Source: a virus
IMG/VR virus record: IMGVR_UViG_3300034073_004578
Location: 1 to 48,105 of that record
DNA length: 48,105 nucleotides
Reading direction: 5' to 3' (one strand)
The position numbers and the translations under genes were made by a program. Below the pieces are notes generated by a model. The model had not been told where the DNA came from. It saw only the letters and a program-made list of their open reading frames with translations, and made no database searches. The first letter of the stretch is position 1, and every line of letters begins with the position of its first letter. Of this stretch, positions 34,401 to 41,741 are shown piece by piece.

Positions 34401-35567
34401 ACAAGAAAAATTGCAAAGGCTGCTAAGAGACTTTGTGAAGAATTTGAAGTTGCAGAAAAATTAGTTGCCAAAGCAGTAGTTGCTTCTGAAAGAACTGCTG
34501 GTATGACAATTACTCAAAGCAAATCAGAATGCATTAGATTTATCTGCAGAGCTGAAGATTTAGATGGTGTTCAACCATCAGATAGCAATTTTGATGAAAC
34601 ATTCAAGCAAAAGGCTATTGAAGTATTGCAAGGACACGGTTTCCAAGTAGATCCTGGAACATTCTCTTTTACTGATTTATTTGTATCTGAAAATGGCGAT
34701 GTTACAGCTACTGTTTCAACTGCATCTTCTAAAACATTCAAAACAGACTCAGCAGAATCTGGTGAAGTTGGAGAAGTAATTGAAGGCGGTGAAGATGTTC
34801 CTGTAATTATGACAGAAACTGCAAGAATCGCAAGAAAAGAAAGAAGAGACAGTGTCTTAGCTAAATATGCTCAAGCAATGCCAGGAATGGGTGCTCCAGC
34901 TCCTGCTGGTCCTGCTGCTGGTCCTGTTGATCCAGGCTTAGGTGCTACTGCTCCTGCTGGTGGAGATTTAGGAATTTCTTCATTAACTGGTGGAGCAGAT
35001 ATGAATGAATCTGCTGATATGGATGCAATGACAGAACCAGGTGAAAAGAAACCTTGGGGATCAGTATGTCCTGTTTGTGGTTCTGATGATGTAAATATTT
35101 CAGAGTCTAATGCAGATTGTCAAAGCTGTGGCACTACATACAAAATTATGCAATCAATTGAACTTATTTCTATGGGAGATAAGGGCAAGTCTGATATGGG
35201 TGAAGAACCAATGGGACTTGGACCAGATACTGGTTTAGGAGCAGCTACTGCACCTACTGAAACACCTGCACCTGCTCCAGCTGCTCCTGGTATGGGACCT
35301 GTTGCTTCTGATATTAAAACAATGGTAAGACTTTCTGCTACTGTTGATTCAGATGTTTACTTGAAAACTGCTTTACCTGCATTTGACAGAAAAGCAGAAT
35401 CTATGTTACCAATTGGAATGGTTTGCCCATCTTGCGGTGATAGAGAAGCACATAAAGTAAAAAATAATACATTCTGCTACAAGTGTGGAAATTATTCTAG
35501 AACATCTGTACAAGCTTCTAAGAATGATCCATCAAAGCTTGATGTTACAATCACTTGGATTGACTAA
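31416..35567 (+). CDS. Prohead protease fused to a long head-assembly protein with two zinc ribbons
   Basis: A 1383-residue protein. The N-terminal domain (about 60-250) matches prohead/maturation proteases: TNHKNDDIEQAKGMVV with the likely catalytic His (H126), then IHDVSMGASVEWG with the likely Ser (S177). A zinc-like knuckle (C187, C190, C201, H203) and a conserved YEKNYGVKFIELSCVGDGA block follow. The rest is long, alanine-, glutamate- and serine-rich, and resembles scaffold or core protein. It has repeated E-x-Q-L motifs, KTAS-type sites and two proline/alanine linkers. Two C-terminal zinc ribbons are present (C1218/C1221/C1235/C1238 and C1337/C1340/C1354/C1357). I infer that it processes itself and neighbours during head maturation. 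Confidence 0.8.
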   Translation: MYKVAKGGAITINSFLNENDRNIAREYIIKTASTNMREAAKIGLQSLYADPKEVLEKYKDFDIVKEMQARKGAKLLWVRARAIDADVVNANGDLFSKEELLKETEIKGEKIPVYKTFEGVPIYTNHKNDDIEQAKGMVVYAEWDEKENCVYCTFFVDEEAYPDIARNIRTGVIHDVSMGASVEWGVCSVCGNKAYTERDYCEHLKKYKGKIYPETGKRAYEKNYGVKFIELSCVGDGAFESCEIQEIYDVDDVLDAATNLEKKANEISSNIVLALQDLPNNTQDRLEYENCLRVANSTAKTAIRLAQQAGTLVGGPLLAGQGANQNSTVQAVLSALGIDPASGLNILDLINLSLNFLEVAVMNMFARKDNVDLGHVGKVTKSMAELQSTMQDMIDDGIDVGSGQRPQQINQPQAQQGQPGQAQQASPMAANVGLANYSPTDSVGKIMDLSLNQNQGPQIGGGVALASSYNNLVWASKDGKREVFASTQTNSSSNKLLNLTKSILNLKENLNDQKQVQKSIDNVIRIANERSKNIKTNTPFVAGSRNQMDHFAKIASEQRKKLAAAVTIDFKVEDNAGNRVVLSTDGSITGYTNGKRTAWEPILNENQLNLMENGQGTRVAAELLNDYSKFVRTALLDVKERLDDREKQLDEVRKGESYDNLVDGVKSKNTGVNENTKEEQLKSKQTGEGQDAVKEILLGDAGLYGRRVKDDAVRETLTQLVEEVTHGVPTGILEEQLSNHRAEGSASAHEIMAATINALGRAVVSSYETPKTILRVAQTLSDEPMLPEMIGTAAAGSAMESDKSERADFFNQEMEPDNSVAAILKQLGAAVSADITAKDLSDALSVAVEEGEITKEGITRIAELLMKDAAVPEEGLDVDVTPSKNEELKSALMSAVDADADLISKDDLKSAISAMAMSSKETGTTPDEVVDSVDAMPEKQLMAAIDKAKTATATDGRLRARARREFWGVKTASTKNISDNVVGWLADYSTNFGISTRKIAKAAKRLCEEFEVAEKLVAKAVVASERTAGMTITQSKSECIRFICRAEDLDGVQPSDSNFDETFKQKAIEVLQGHGFQVDPGTFSFTDLFVSENGDVTATVSTASSKTFKTDSAESGEVGEVIEGGEDVPVIMTETARIARKERRDSVLAKYAQAMPGMGAPAPAGPAAGPVDPGLGATAPAGGDLGISSLTGGADMNESADMDAMTEPGEKKPWGSVCPVCGSDDVNISESNADCQSCGTTYKIMQSIELISMGDKGKSDMGEEPMGLGPDTGLGAATAPTETPAPAPAAPGMGPVASDIKTMVRLSATVDSDVYLKTALPAFDRKAESMLPIGMVCPSCGDREAHKVKNNTFCYKCGNYSRTSVQASKNDPSKLDVTITWID

Positions 35568-35577
35568 AAATTGATAG

Positions 35578-35612
35578 ATAAGTGGGGGATAATTCCCTCA
35601 CTTATTTTTCTT
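35578..35612 (+). terminator. Intrinsic terminator
   Basis: ATAAGTGGGGGA (35578-35589) pairs with TTCCCTCACTTAT (35593-35605) with one G-T pair, then TTTTTCTTT. The 156-base gap 35568-35723 otherwise holds AT-rich DNA in which a promoter for the scaffold-capsid genes may lie (several TATAAA-like words, none with a convincing -35), and an SD (AAGGGAAG) for the next gene. Confidence 0.8.
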
Positions 35613-35723
35613 TAAAAAAGGTGTAAAAACAACTTATCTAGAAGTTAAAAAAAAGTTTATAAAACTAATTTATAGATTCTTTGATAAAAGATTTTATTTT
35701 TATTAAGGGAAGCAGCATAAAAA

Positions 35724-37415
35724 ATGAACAAAAATTCGAATAGAGCCAATCAGGGAAGATTTGCAGCAATGAGATTAGCTGAAATCAATGCAACTGATAA
35801 GGAAGATCTTTTGAATTGTGCTTCAGATATGACGAAAACTGCATCATTAAACAATGATGAAGCAATTGTTGTAGCAAAAGCAATTAGAGCAAAATATCTA
35901 CCAAATATTGCAAAACAAGCTGGTCTTGATTTCTCCAATTTGGACCTTGATCATGGCAAAGAGACTGTTGACTTCGCAAAAGATGAATCTGACGATGATG
36001 ATGAAGATTTAGAGTTCCATCACTTTGAGAGTGATGAGGATTCAGATGATGAAAATGAAGAAATGTCTGATGATATGTCAGACGATATGGAAGACGAAGA
36101 CGAAGTAGAAGATAGTGATGATGTCGCCACTTTTGAGATTGAAGTTCCCGCTGATATGGTTGACCAAGCACAAAAAGCTGTGCAAGAGGCGCTAGATAAT
36201 CTTCTTGGCGGAGATGTTGATTCAGAAGATGATGAAGATGAAATTACTCATTTTAATGATGATGATGAAGATTCAATGTCTGATGATGATGAAGATGATG
36301 AAACACAACTTATGAAAACAAGCAACGAGGTTAGATCAATGAATAAACAATCATTGGCTGAGCGCAAAGCACAGAGAGAAGCCCTTATGAGAAGAGCAGA
36401 AAGAGAAGAAATTCTCAAGAAGATTGCATCTGAAGAAGAGACTTATCCTGCGTCAGCCTCTTTTAAATATAACGAAGATTTAGTCAATATGGAAGGTGAA
36501 GTAGATTATCCTTCTATGACTATGCAAAGTAGTGAAGGTAATTCACTCAAGGAACAAAATCCAACTTGGGCTGAACAAAAAGTTCCAACTGTTAATGGTG
36601 ATCATTTGGAATTTCCTTCAGTCACAAAGCCTATGAAATTTGAAGGTTCCGGTGATGGTTCTTTAGAGTATACAGTTGATTGGGATAAATTAGAGAATCC
36701 TTCTGAAGGATTTGAAGATGTTAAACATCCTGAAGTTCCAACTCAAATGCCAGCTATGCCACATAAATCAACAAAATCTGTTAGTGCTTCCAAACATGAT
36801 GTTGAATGCACTGCTTGTGGTACAAGAATGTCTATGACTGAAGCTGAGATGGAAGATGACAACACTCGCTGTGCAAACAAAGAGTGCCCAACAAATAGAA
36901 CTGCTTCTGATAAGTCTGATGAGGAAGAATCAGAAGATATGGAAAGAAAATCTGAGCAAATTCAAGAGCCTGTTCACGAAGAAGGTCTTAAATTGACTGG
37001 TAAAGGTCCTTCAGGCGCTGAATTTCAACTTCCTGGCAAAGCTACAACTGTTACTGAACTTAAAGCTTCTGTTGATACAGCAAGAATCAAGTGTTCTTAT
37101 AGCTGTGCAACAAAATTAGCTTTAGCTGGAATTATCACTTCTGACGAAGTTGATTCATACGCTGAGCAAATGCTCAACGATGGTTTGAAAGCTGATTCTA
37201 TGATCAGACAAACCAAACTTTTACTCAAGTCTGCACAATCATCAACTGAAAGAGTTGCTGCTGCAGCTGCTGAAAGAATGAGTACTAGAACCGCTTCAAC
37301 ATTAGGCGTATCTACATCTCCTGCAATGTCTGGTGGATTTTCCAACAACAGTGCAGCTCTTGACATCCAAAGTGCTCTTAAAGGCACTTGGACAATGCCA
37401 AAAATCGAGGATTAA
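35724..37415 (+). CDS. Acidic scaffold-like head protein
   Basis: A 563-residue protein with an extremely acidic stretch (residues about 85-205, runs of D and E), a helical basic segment (LAERKAQREALMRRAEREEILKKI) and a mid-region with short strands. A cysteine cluster (CTACGTRM ... CANKEC, about 362-390) follows, and an alanine-rich helical C-terminus. A KTASLNND motif occurs near residue 38, with further RTAS sites later. The acidic core, the helices and the position just before the decoration and major capsid genes fit an internal scaffold. A minor structural protein is the alternative. The function is not demonstrated by any specific motif. Confidence 0.6.
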   Translation: MNKNSNRANQGRFAAMRLAEINATDKEDLLNCASDMTKTASLNNDEAIVVAKAIRAKYLPNIAKQAGLDFSNLDLDHGKETVDFAKDESDDDDEDLEFHHFESDEDSDDENEEMSDDMSDDMEDEDEVEDSDDVATFEIEVPADMVDQAQKAVQEALDNLLGGDVDSEDDEDEITHFNDDDEDSMSDDDEDDETQLMKTSNEVRSMNKQSLAERKAQREALMRRAEREEILKKIASEEETYPASASFKYNEDLVNMEGEVDYPSMTMQSSEGNSLKEQNPTWAEQKVPTVNGDHLEFPSVTKPMKFEGSGDGSLEYTVDWDKLENPSEGFEDVKHPEVPTQMPAMPHKSTKSVSASKHDVECTACGTRMSMTEAEMEDDNTRCANKECPTNRTASDKSDEEESEDMERKSEQIQEPVHEEGLKLTGKGPSGAEFQLPGKATTVTELKASVDTARIKCSYSCATKLALAGIITSDEVDSYAEQMLNDGLKADSMIRQTKLLLKSAQSSTERVAAAAAERMSTRTASTLGVSTSPAMSGGFSNNSAALDIQSALKGTWTMPKIED

Positions 37416-37447
37416 TCACCTCACAATAAATTTTAGGAGAAAATATA

Positions 37448-38101
37448 ATGGCTATTCGTGCATTAAACACTCTTGTAGTTGCTAACTACAACACAGCTGC
37501 TTCTGCTTCATGGCTTGCAGGTGACGCACTCTTCCTTCAGAGTGACGGAACTGTTGCTGCTGCTTACAGAGCTGCTACAGGTTTCACAACCCTTCAACAA
37601 CAATTAGGTAAATTTGTTGGATTCTCTGCAGATGATACTGCAAGAACTGGCAACACCATGATTCTTGCTGATCCAGTTGGTTCTTCTTACACCGATTCCA
37701 ATGGTGTTCTTCAAGCTAACAACAATGGTTTCTATGTTGTTTCAAAGAGAGCTATTGGCGACTTCTTGGCTGAAAACGTCAATGGTGTAACAAACCCAAC
37801 TGCTGGTTCTTCAGGATATGAAGGTCCAAGAAGAGGTGTTGGAGTTTTCAATACCCCAGGCGCACAATTTATTACCGATAGATTCGTTGGTGTTGCATCT
37901 ACTTCTGTCACCCAAGATGGTGCTGCTGGTGGTTGGACCCCTGCTGTTGGTGATCTTCTCACAGTTGCTGCTGCTTCTGGCAATGCTGGTAAGCTTTGTA
38001 AATTAGGCACTGTTGGAACCGATGGCGTTATTGTTGGTAGAGTTGATAGTTATGACTCTGCTGCTGGCCTTCTTTACTTCACCCAACTTAGTGGAGTCTA
38101 A
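37448..38101 (+). CDS. Probable capsid decoration protein
   Basis: A 217-residue protein with a strong SD (TAGGAGA), rich in alanine, glycine, threonine and valine, with a clear beta-strand pattern (GDALFLQSDGTVAAAYR, NTMILADPV, GFYVVSKRAIGDFL, VGDLLTVAAASGNAGKLCKLG, DGVIVGRVDSYDSA, LLYFTQL). Such a small, beta-rich protein placed immediately upstream of the major capsid gene is the usual position of head-decoration proteins, which cement the mature shell. The codon choice is C- and G-ending more often than in neighbours, which suggests very high expression. The identity is inferred from context and composition. Confidence 0.65.
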   Translation: MAIRALNTLVVANYNTAASASWLAGDALFLQSDGTVAAAYRAATGFTTLQQQLGKFVGFSADDTARTGNTMILADPVGSSYTDSNGVLQANNNGFYVVSKRAIGDFLAENVNGVTNPTAGSSGYEGPRRGVGVFNTPGAQFITDRFVGVASTSVTQDGAAGGWTPAVGDLLTVAAASGNAGKLCKLGTVGTDGVIVGRVDSYDSAAGLLYFTQLSGV

Positions 38102-38134
38102 TCGGTAAGGAATTTTTAAAGGAGAAAAAATCAA

Positions 38135-38989
38135 ATGTCAATGATTAAGAGAAACACAAATGAGCAGAGAGAGTCCATTATCGCAATGGCTCTTGAAACT
38201 CCAGAGGGACGCACAGCCCTTGCACAAGCAATGGTTGAGCCAATCAAGACTTCCCTCATGTATCAAGCAATTGGCCGCAAACTTTTGATGGTTGATGAGC
38301 TTCCACAAGGCGCACTTGCTCGTTATGAGAGAGACGTTGCTGTAAAGTCATACGTCATTCCTAAGAGAGGTGCTGTTCCTACTGCTGAGGTTGAGGCTGA
38401 AGAGCTTCTCGTTCCTACAGTTGAGTTAGCTGCACACCCACAAATCAGACTCAATGAGATTCGCCAAAGAAGATTCTACATTGTCGATAGAGCTCAAGTT
38501 CGTGCTAAGGACTCCCTCCAAAGACAAGAAGATACTGAAGTCTTCAAGGTCATCAATGCTGGTGTTCCAACTGACCAAGCTATTTCAGTTTCTGGTACTC
38601 TCCAACCTGAGAATGTCAACCTTGCGTTGACCCTCATTGAAGAGCATGAGTTAATTGGTGCTAAGGTTGTTCTTCACCCACAAAGATACAAAGATATCAG
38701 AAACTGGGGTAAGGAATTCTTCGATGAGGCAACTCAAAGAGATATTCTTATGACTGGTCTCTATGGTCATATCTACTCTGCAGACATCCACGTCAGCACA
38801 ATGGTTCCTAAGAACAGTGTTTACGTTCTCGCACCTGCCCAATTCGTTGGTGCAATGCCAGTTCGCCAAGACATCACCGTTCTTCCAGCTGACGATCCAA
38901 AGAGATTGAGATTAGGCTGGGTTGTGTATGAAGAATTAGGATTCGCTTTGATAAATGATTACGCTGTAAGTCGCATCACAGTTTCGTAA
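38135..38989 (+). CDS. Major capsid protein (HK97 fold)
   Basis: A 284-residue protein with the strongest SD in the window (AAAGGAGA). An N-terminal helical arm (EQRESIIAMALETPEGRTALAQAMVEPIKTSL) is followed by the E-loop region (PQGALARYERDVAVKSYVIPKRGAVP). The P-domain helix (DSLQRQEDTEVFKVINAG) and A-domain segments typical of HK97-like capsids come next: ELIGAKVVLHPQRYKDIRNWG, FFDEATQRDILMTGLYGHIYSADIHVSTMVPKNSVYVLAPAQFVGAMPVRQDITV. It assembles the icosahedral shell around the DNA. Codon choice favours C-ending codons (high expression). It is followed by a strong terminator. No cleavage site for the prohead protease is obvious at the short N-terminus. Confidence 0.9.
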   Translation: MSMIKRNTNEQRESIIAMALETPEGRTALAQAMVEPIKTSLMYQAIGRKLLMVDELPQGALARYERDVAVKSYVIPKRGAVPTAEVEAEELLVPTVELAAHPQIRLNEIRQRRFYIVDRAQVRAKDSLQRQEDTEVFKVINAGVPTDQAISVSGTLQPENVNLALTLIEEHELIGAKVVLHPQRYKDIRNWGKEFFDEATQRDILMTGLYGHIYSADIHVSTMVPKNSVYVLAPAQFVGAMPVRQDITVLPADDPKRLRLGWVVYEELGFALINDYAVSRITVS

Positions 38990-39003
38990 AAATTTGAATT
39001 CTT

Positions 39004-39041
39004 AATAATAAGGGAAGAATTATCTTCCCTTATTATTTTGT
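39004..39041 (+). terminator. Intrinsic terminator after the capsid gene
   Basis: A perfect 15-bp stem (39004-39018 with 39023-39037), loop ATTA, then TTTGTTT. It ends the head operon. Confidence 0.92.
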
Positions 39042-39049
39042 TTATGATG

Positions 39050-39055
39050 TATAAT
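39050..39055 (+). promoter_or_regulatory. -10 box for the homing endonuclease gene
   Basis: A perfect TATAAT preceded by TG (TGTATAAT) lies 18 bases before the ATG at 39074. A GGAGA SD (39063-39067) is in between, so this message has a short leader. No clear -35 is present because the terminator occupies that place. Confidence 0.45.
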
Positions 39056-39073
39056 CTAATATGGAGAACCAAA

Positions 39074-40249
39074 ATGGTTGATAAACGAACTTACTCTTTG
39101 AATGATTTTTATTTTTCCAACTTGAATGATAAATCAGCTTATTATTTGGGTTTTATTGCAGCGGATGGTCATATAACCAATTTTGAAAATAAAATGAATT
39201 ATTTGATAATTAACATTATCAAATCAGATGAAGAAATTTTAAATAGATTTAAAAAAGATATTTCTTATAATGGAAAAATTTATTTTACTCCCAAAAAAAA
39301 TGGGCAAGATCAGTCAGCTATCAGAATATGTTCAAATCAAATTAAAAAAGATATAAATAAATATTTTAATACTAATAATAAAACTTATAATTTAAATTGG
39401 TGTAAAGATATTTCAAATGAACTTATGAATAATTTTATTAGAGGATATTTTGATGGTGATGGATGTGTTCATTTCAACCCTTCAAAAGGACAATATTCAG
39501 CATCAATCGTAGGGACTGAAAGTTTTTTATCAGGATTAAAAAAATTCTATAATGAAAACAATAATAATTGTGAAGGCAGTATTAAAAACAATGGTACATA
39601 CACTAACCTTTATTTTAGTGGCAAGTATGTTGCAAAAAAATTTTTAGATTGGCTTTACAAAGATTCGACAGAAGAAACAAGACTTTCAAGAAAATATCAA
39701 AAATATTTAGAATTAGCTGATTATGTTGGTGAAGATCCAAAGCCTCACAATAATCAAAAAATAGATCAGGAAGTTGCCAATACTATTAGAACTTTGCATC
39801 AAACTTTATCAGCTAAGGATATATCTTTAAAACTAGATACACCCCTTTCAACAATTTATGATGTCTTATCAAATCGTACTTGGTTTGACGAAAATTATGT
39901 ATATCAAAAATCCAATCAAGAAACAATTTATCTAACATACAATGATAAAACATTGTCGCTTTCAGATTGGAGCAAAGAAGTTGATATTCCGAAATCTACT
40001 TTAGATAGAAGATACAGACAAGGATTATCTATTGAACAAATTTTCTCTACAGATAAAAGACTTAATTTAGGAAAACAAAAATCTGAAAAAGATTTAGAAA
40101 GTTATAAAATTGCCAAAATTGTTCGTGATAATTATAAGAATGGAATTGTAGGAAAAAGCAATTATGAAAAGCACAATATTCCAAAATCAAGATATTTAGA
40201 CTTGATTGGAAATAGAACCTGCAAAGAAGAAATTGTTTGGTGGAAATAA
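39074..40249 (+). CDS. LAGLIDADG-family homing endonuclease
   Basis: A 391-residue site-specific nuclease that promotes its own spread. Two LAGLIDADG helices are clear: SAYYLGFIAADGHI and NNFIRGYFDGDGCVHF, each ending in the catalytic Asp. The C-terminal half carries short helix-turn-helix-like modules used for DNA recognition (VANTIRTLHQTLSAKDISLKLDTPLSTIYDVL; LSLSDWSKEVDIPKSTLDRRYRQGLSIEQIF). I chose the ATG at 39074 because GGAGA lies six bases before it. It is a free-standing gene inserted after the capsid terminator, more AT-rich than its neighbours. No intron or intein boundary is visible. Confidence 0.88.
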   Translation: MVDKRTYSLNDFYFSNLNDKSAYYLGFIAADGHITNFENKMNYLIINIIKSDEEILNRFKKDISYNGKIYFTPKKNGQDQSAIRICSNQIKKDINKYFNTNNKTYNLNWCKDISNELMNNFIRGYFDGDGCVHFNPSKGQYSASIVGTESFLSGLKKFYNENNNNCEGSIKNNGTYTNLYFSGKYVAKKFLDWLYKDSTEETRLSRKYQKYLELADYVGEDPKPHNNQKIDQEVANTIRTLHQTLSAKDISLKLDTPLSTIYDVLSNRTWFDENYVYQKSNQETIYLTYNDKTLSLSDWSKEVDIPKSTLDRRYRQGLSIEQIFSTDKRLNLGKQKSEKDLESYKIAKIVRDNYKNGIVGKSNYEKHNIPKSRYLDLIGNRTCKEEIVWWK

Positions 40250-40250
40250 T

Positions 40251-40346
40251 TGGTCTCAGGATATCCGTTGTGAGATTAATTACCAGAAGTTGCGTTATAG
40301 GTTATTGAAGTTGGGTATGAAGATTGATGAAGCGTTAAGGAAATAA
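40251..40346 (+). pseudogene. Remnant of a homing-endonuclease C-terminus
   Basis: In the frame beginning at 40251 these bases read WSQDIRCEINYQKLRYRLL then KLGMKIDEALRK and a TAA. That is the repeated C-terminal DNA-binding module of many phage homing endonucleases (helix-turn-helix followed by a LGxSIEEAL-type tail). The frame differs from that of the intact nuclease just before it, and no start codon or SD precedes it. It looks like a leftover of an older insertion or a frameshifted tail of the present gene. The rest of the gap to 40366 holds only the next promoter. Confidence 0.5.
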
Positions 40347-40354
40347 TCTTTATT

Positions 40355-40360
40355 TATAAT
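40355..40360 (+). promoter_or_regulatory. -10 box with leaderless geometry for the sugar operon
   Basis: A perfect TATAAT ends exactly six bases before the ATG at 40367. The -35 region (around 40332) is only a weak match, and no SD is present. Confidence 0.5.
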
Positions 40361-40366
40361 ATATTT

Positions 40367-41734
40367 ATGGCAAAATTAGTTGTGTTTGATCTTGATGGAG
40401 TTTTAGTAGAAGCAAAGGAAATTCATTTTAACTCATTGAATTCAGCTCTTCAAGAAATAGATCTTTCTTTAGTAATTAGTTGGGAAGAACACCTAAGATA
40501 TTATGATGGGTTGAAAACTTATGACAAATTAAATCTTCTTTCCAAAAAACATAAATTGTCAGAAGATACTAAAAAAAATATATTTGATAAAAAACAAGAG
40601 CACACACTTATTGAATTATCTAAGTTGCAAAAAAATTACAAATTTATCGATATTTTTGAAACTTTAAAACTTAATGGATTTCTTATTGCTTGTTGCTCTA
40701 ATTCTGTAAAAAACACAGTAAATTTAGCCTTATCTAACCTTGGTATTTTAGAATATTTTGATTTAGTGCTTTCTAATGAGGATGTTAAATATGCTAAGCC
40801 TCATCCAGAAATATATTGGAAGGCTATGTCATATTTTGGTGTATTGCCAGATTCTACATTGATAGTAGAAGATTCACCTACTGGACTTACTTCTGCATAT
40901 AGATCAGGAGCTAAAGTATTGAGGGTAAACAACACTGATGACTTTGACTATGAAAAAATATATAATGCATTTAGTTGTAATAATAAACACATAGAAAGAT
41001 GGGTTGATAAAAAGATGAATGTATTAATTCCTATGGCTGGTAATGGTAGTAGATTTCTTCAAGCTGGTTATACTTTTCCAAAACCATTGATTGAAGTACA
41101 TAGTAAACCAATGATTCAAGTAGTAGTTGAAAATTTGAATGTTGAAGCTAATTATATTTTTGTAGTTCAGAAAGCTCACAGAGAAAAATACAATTTAGAT
41201 TCTATGTTAAATCTTGTTTCTAATAATTGCAAGATTGTTGAAGTTGATGGAGTTACTGAAGGTGCTGCTTGTACTGTTCTGTTGGCTAAGGAATTTATTG
41301 ATAATGATGAACCTTTAGTTATTGCAAATTCTGATCAGTTTATTGAATGGAATAGTTTAGATTTTTTCTATAAAATGAATGAGCAAAATTTAGATGCTGG
41401 TATTGTTTCTTTTAGAGCTACTCATCCTAAATGGTCTTATGCAAAAATTGATGAAGATGGTTATGTTGTTGAAGTAGCAGAAAAGAATCCTATTTCTGAT
41501 ATTGCCACTGTTGGTGTTTATTATTGGAAGCACGGTTCTGATTTTGTCAAGTATGCTGAAAATATGATTCAAAAGAACATTAGAGTGAATAATGAATTTT
41601 ATGTTTGTCCAGTGTTTAATGAAGCAATTTTAGATAATAAGAAAATTAAAACATTTGACATTTCAGGTATGTGGGGTCTTGGAACTCCTGAAGATTTAGA
41701 ATATTTCTTGAAGAATTATTCTTTGAACGTATAA
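40367..41734 (+). CDS. HAD phosphatase-sugar nucleotidyltransferase fusion
   Basis: A 455-residue two-domain protein. Residues 1-210 are a HAD hydrolase of the phosphoglucomutase-phosphatase type, with FDLDGVLVEAKEIHF (nucleophile Asp), CCSNSVKNT (motif II), KPHPEIY (Lys) and IVEDSPTGLTSAYRSG (acidic motif IV). From about 217 (MNVLIPMAGNGSRFLQAGY, then KPLIEVHSKPMIQ) a sugar-phosphate nucleotidyltransferase begins, with a GxGxRF signature, a metal-binding NSDQF and a VGVYYW strand. The pairing would let one protein remove a phosphate from a sugar intermediate and activate a hexose-1-phosphate as NDP-sugar. The exact sugar and nucleotide are not readable. It opens the plus-strand part of the sugar cassette. 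Confidence 0.85.
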   Translation: MAKLVVFDLDGVLVEAKEIHFNSLNSALQEIDLSLVISWEEHLRYYDGLKTYDKLNLLSKKHKLSEDTKKNIFDKKQEHTLIELSKLQKNYKFIDIFETLKLNGFLIACCSNSVKNTVNLALSNLGILEYFDLVLSNEDVKYAKPHPEIYWKAMSYFGVLPDSTLIVEDSPTGLTSAYRSGAKVLRVNNTDDFDYEKIYNAFSCNNKHIERWVDKKMNVLIPMAGNGSRFLQAGYTFPKPLIEVHSKPMIQVVVENLNVEANYIFVVQKAHREKYNLDSMLNLVSNNCKIVEVDGVTEGAACTVLLAKEFIDNDEPLVIANSDQFIEWNSLDFFYKMNEQNLDAGIVSFRATHPKWSYAKIDEDGYVVEVAEKNPISDIATVGVYYWKHGSDFVKYAENMIQKNIRVNNEFYVCPVFNEAILDNKKIKTFDISGMWGLGTPEDLEYFLKNYSLNV

Positions 41735-41735
41735 T
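41708..41735 (+). promoter_or_regulatory. Promoter with leaderless geometry for the rfbH-like gene
   Basis: TTGAAG (41708-41713), 16 bases, TATAAT (41730-41735), six bases, ATG at 41742. The TAA stop of the upstream gene lies inside the -10 box. Confidence 0.6.
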
Positions 41736-41741
41736 TATTTT

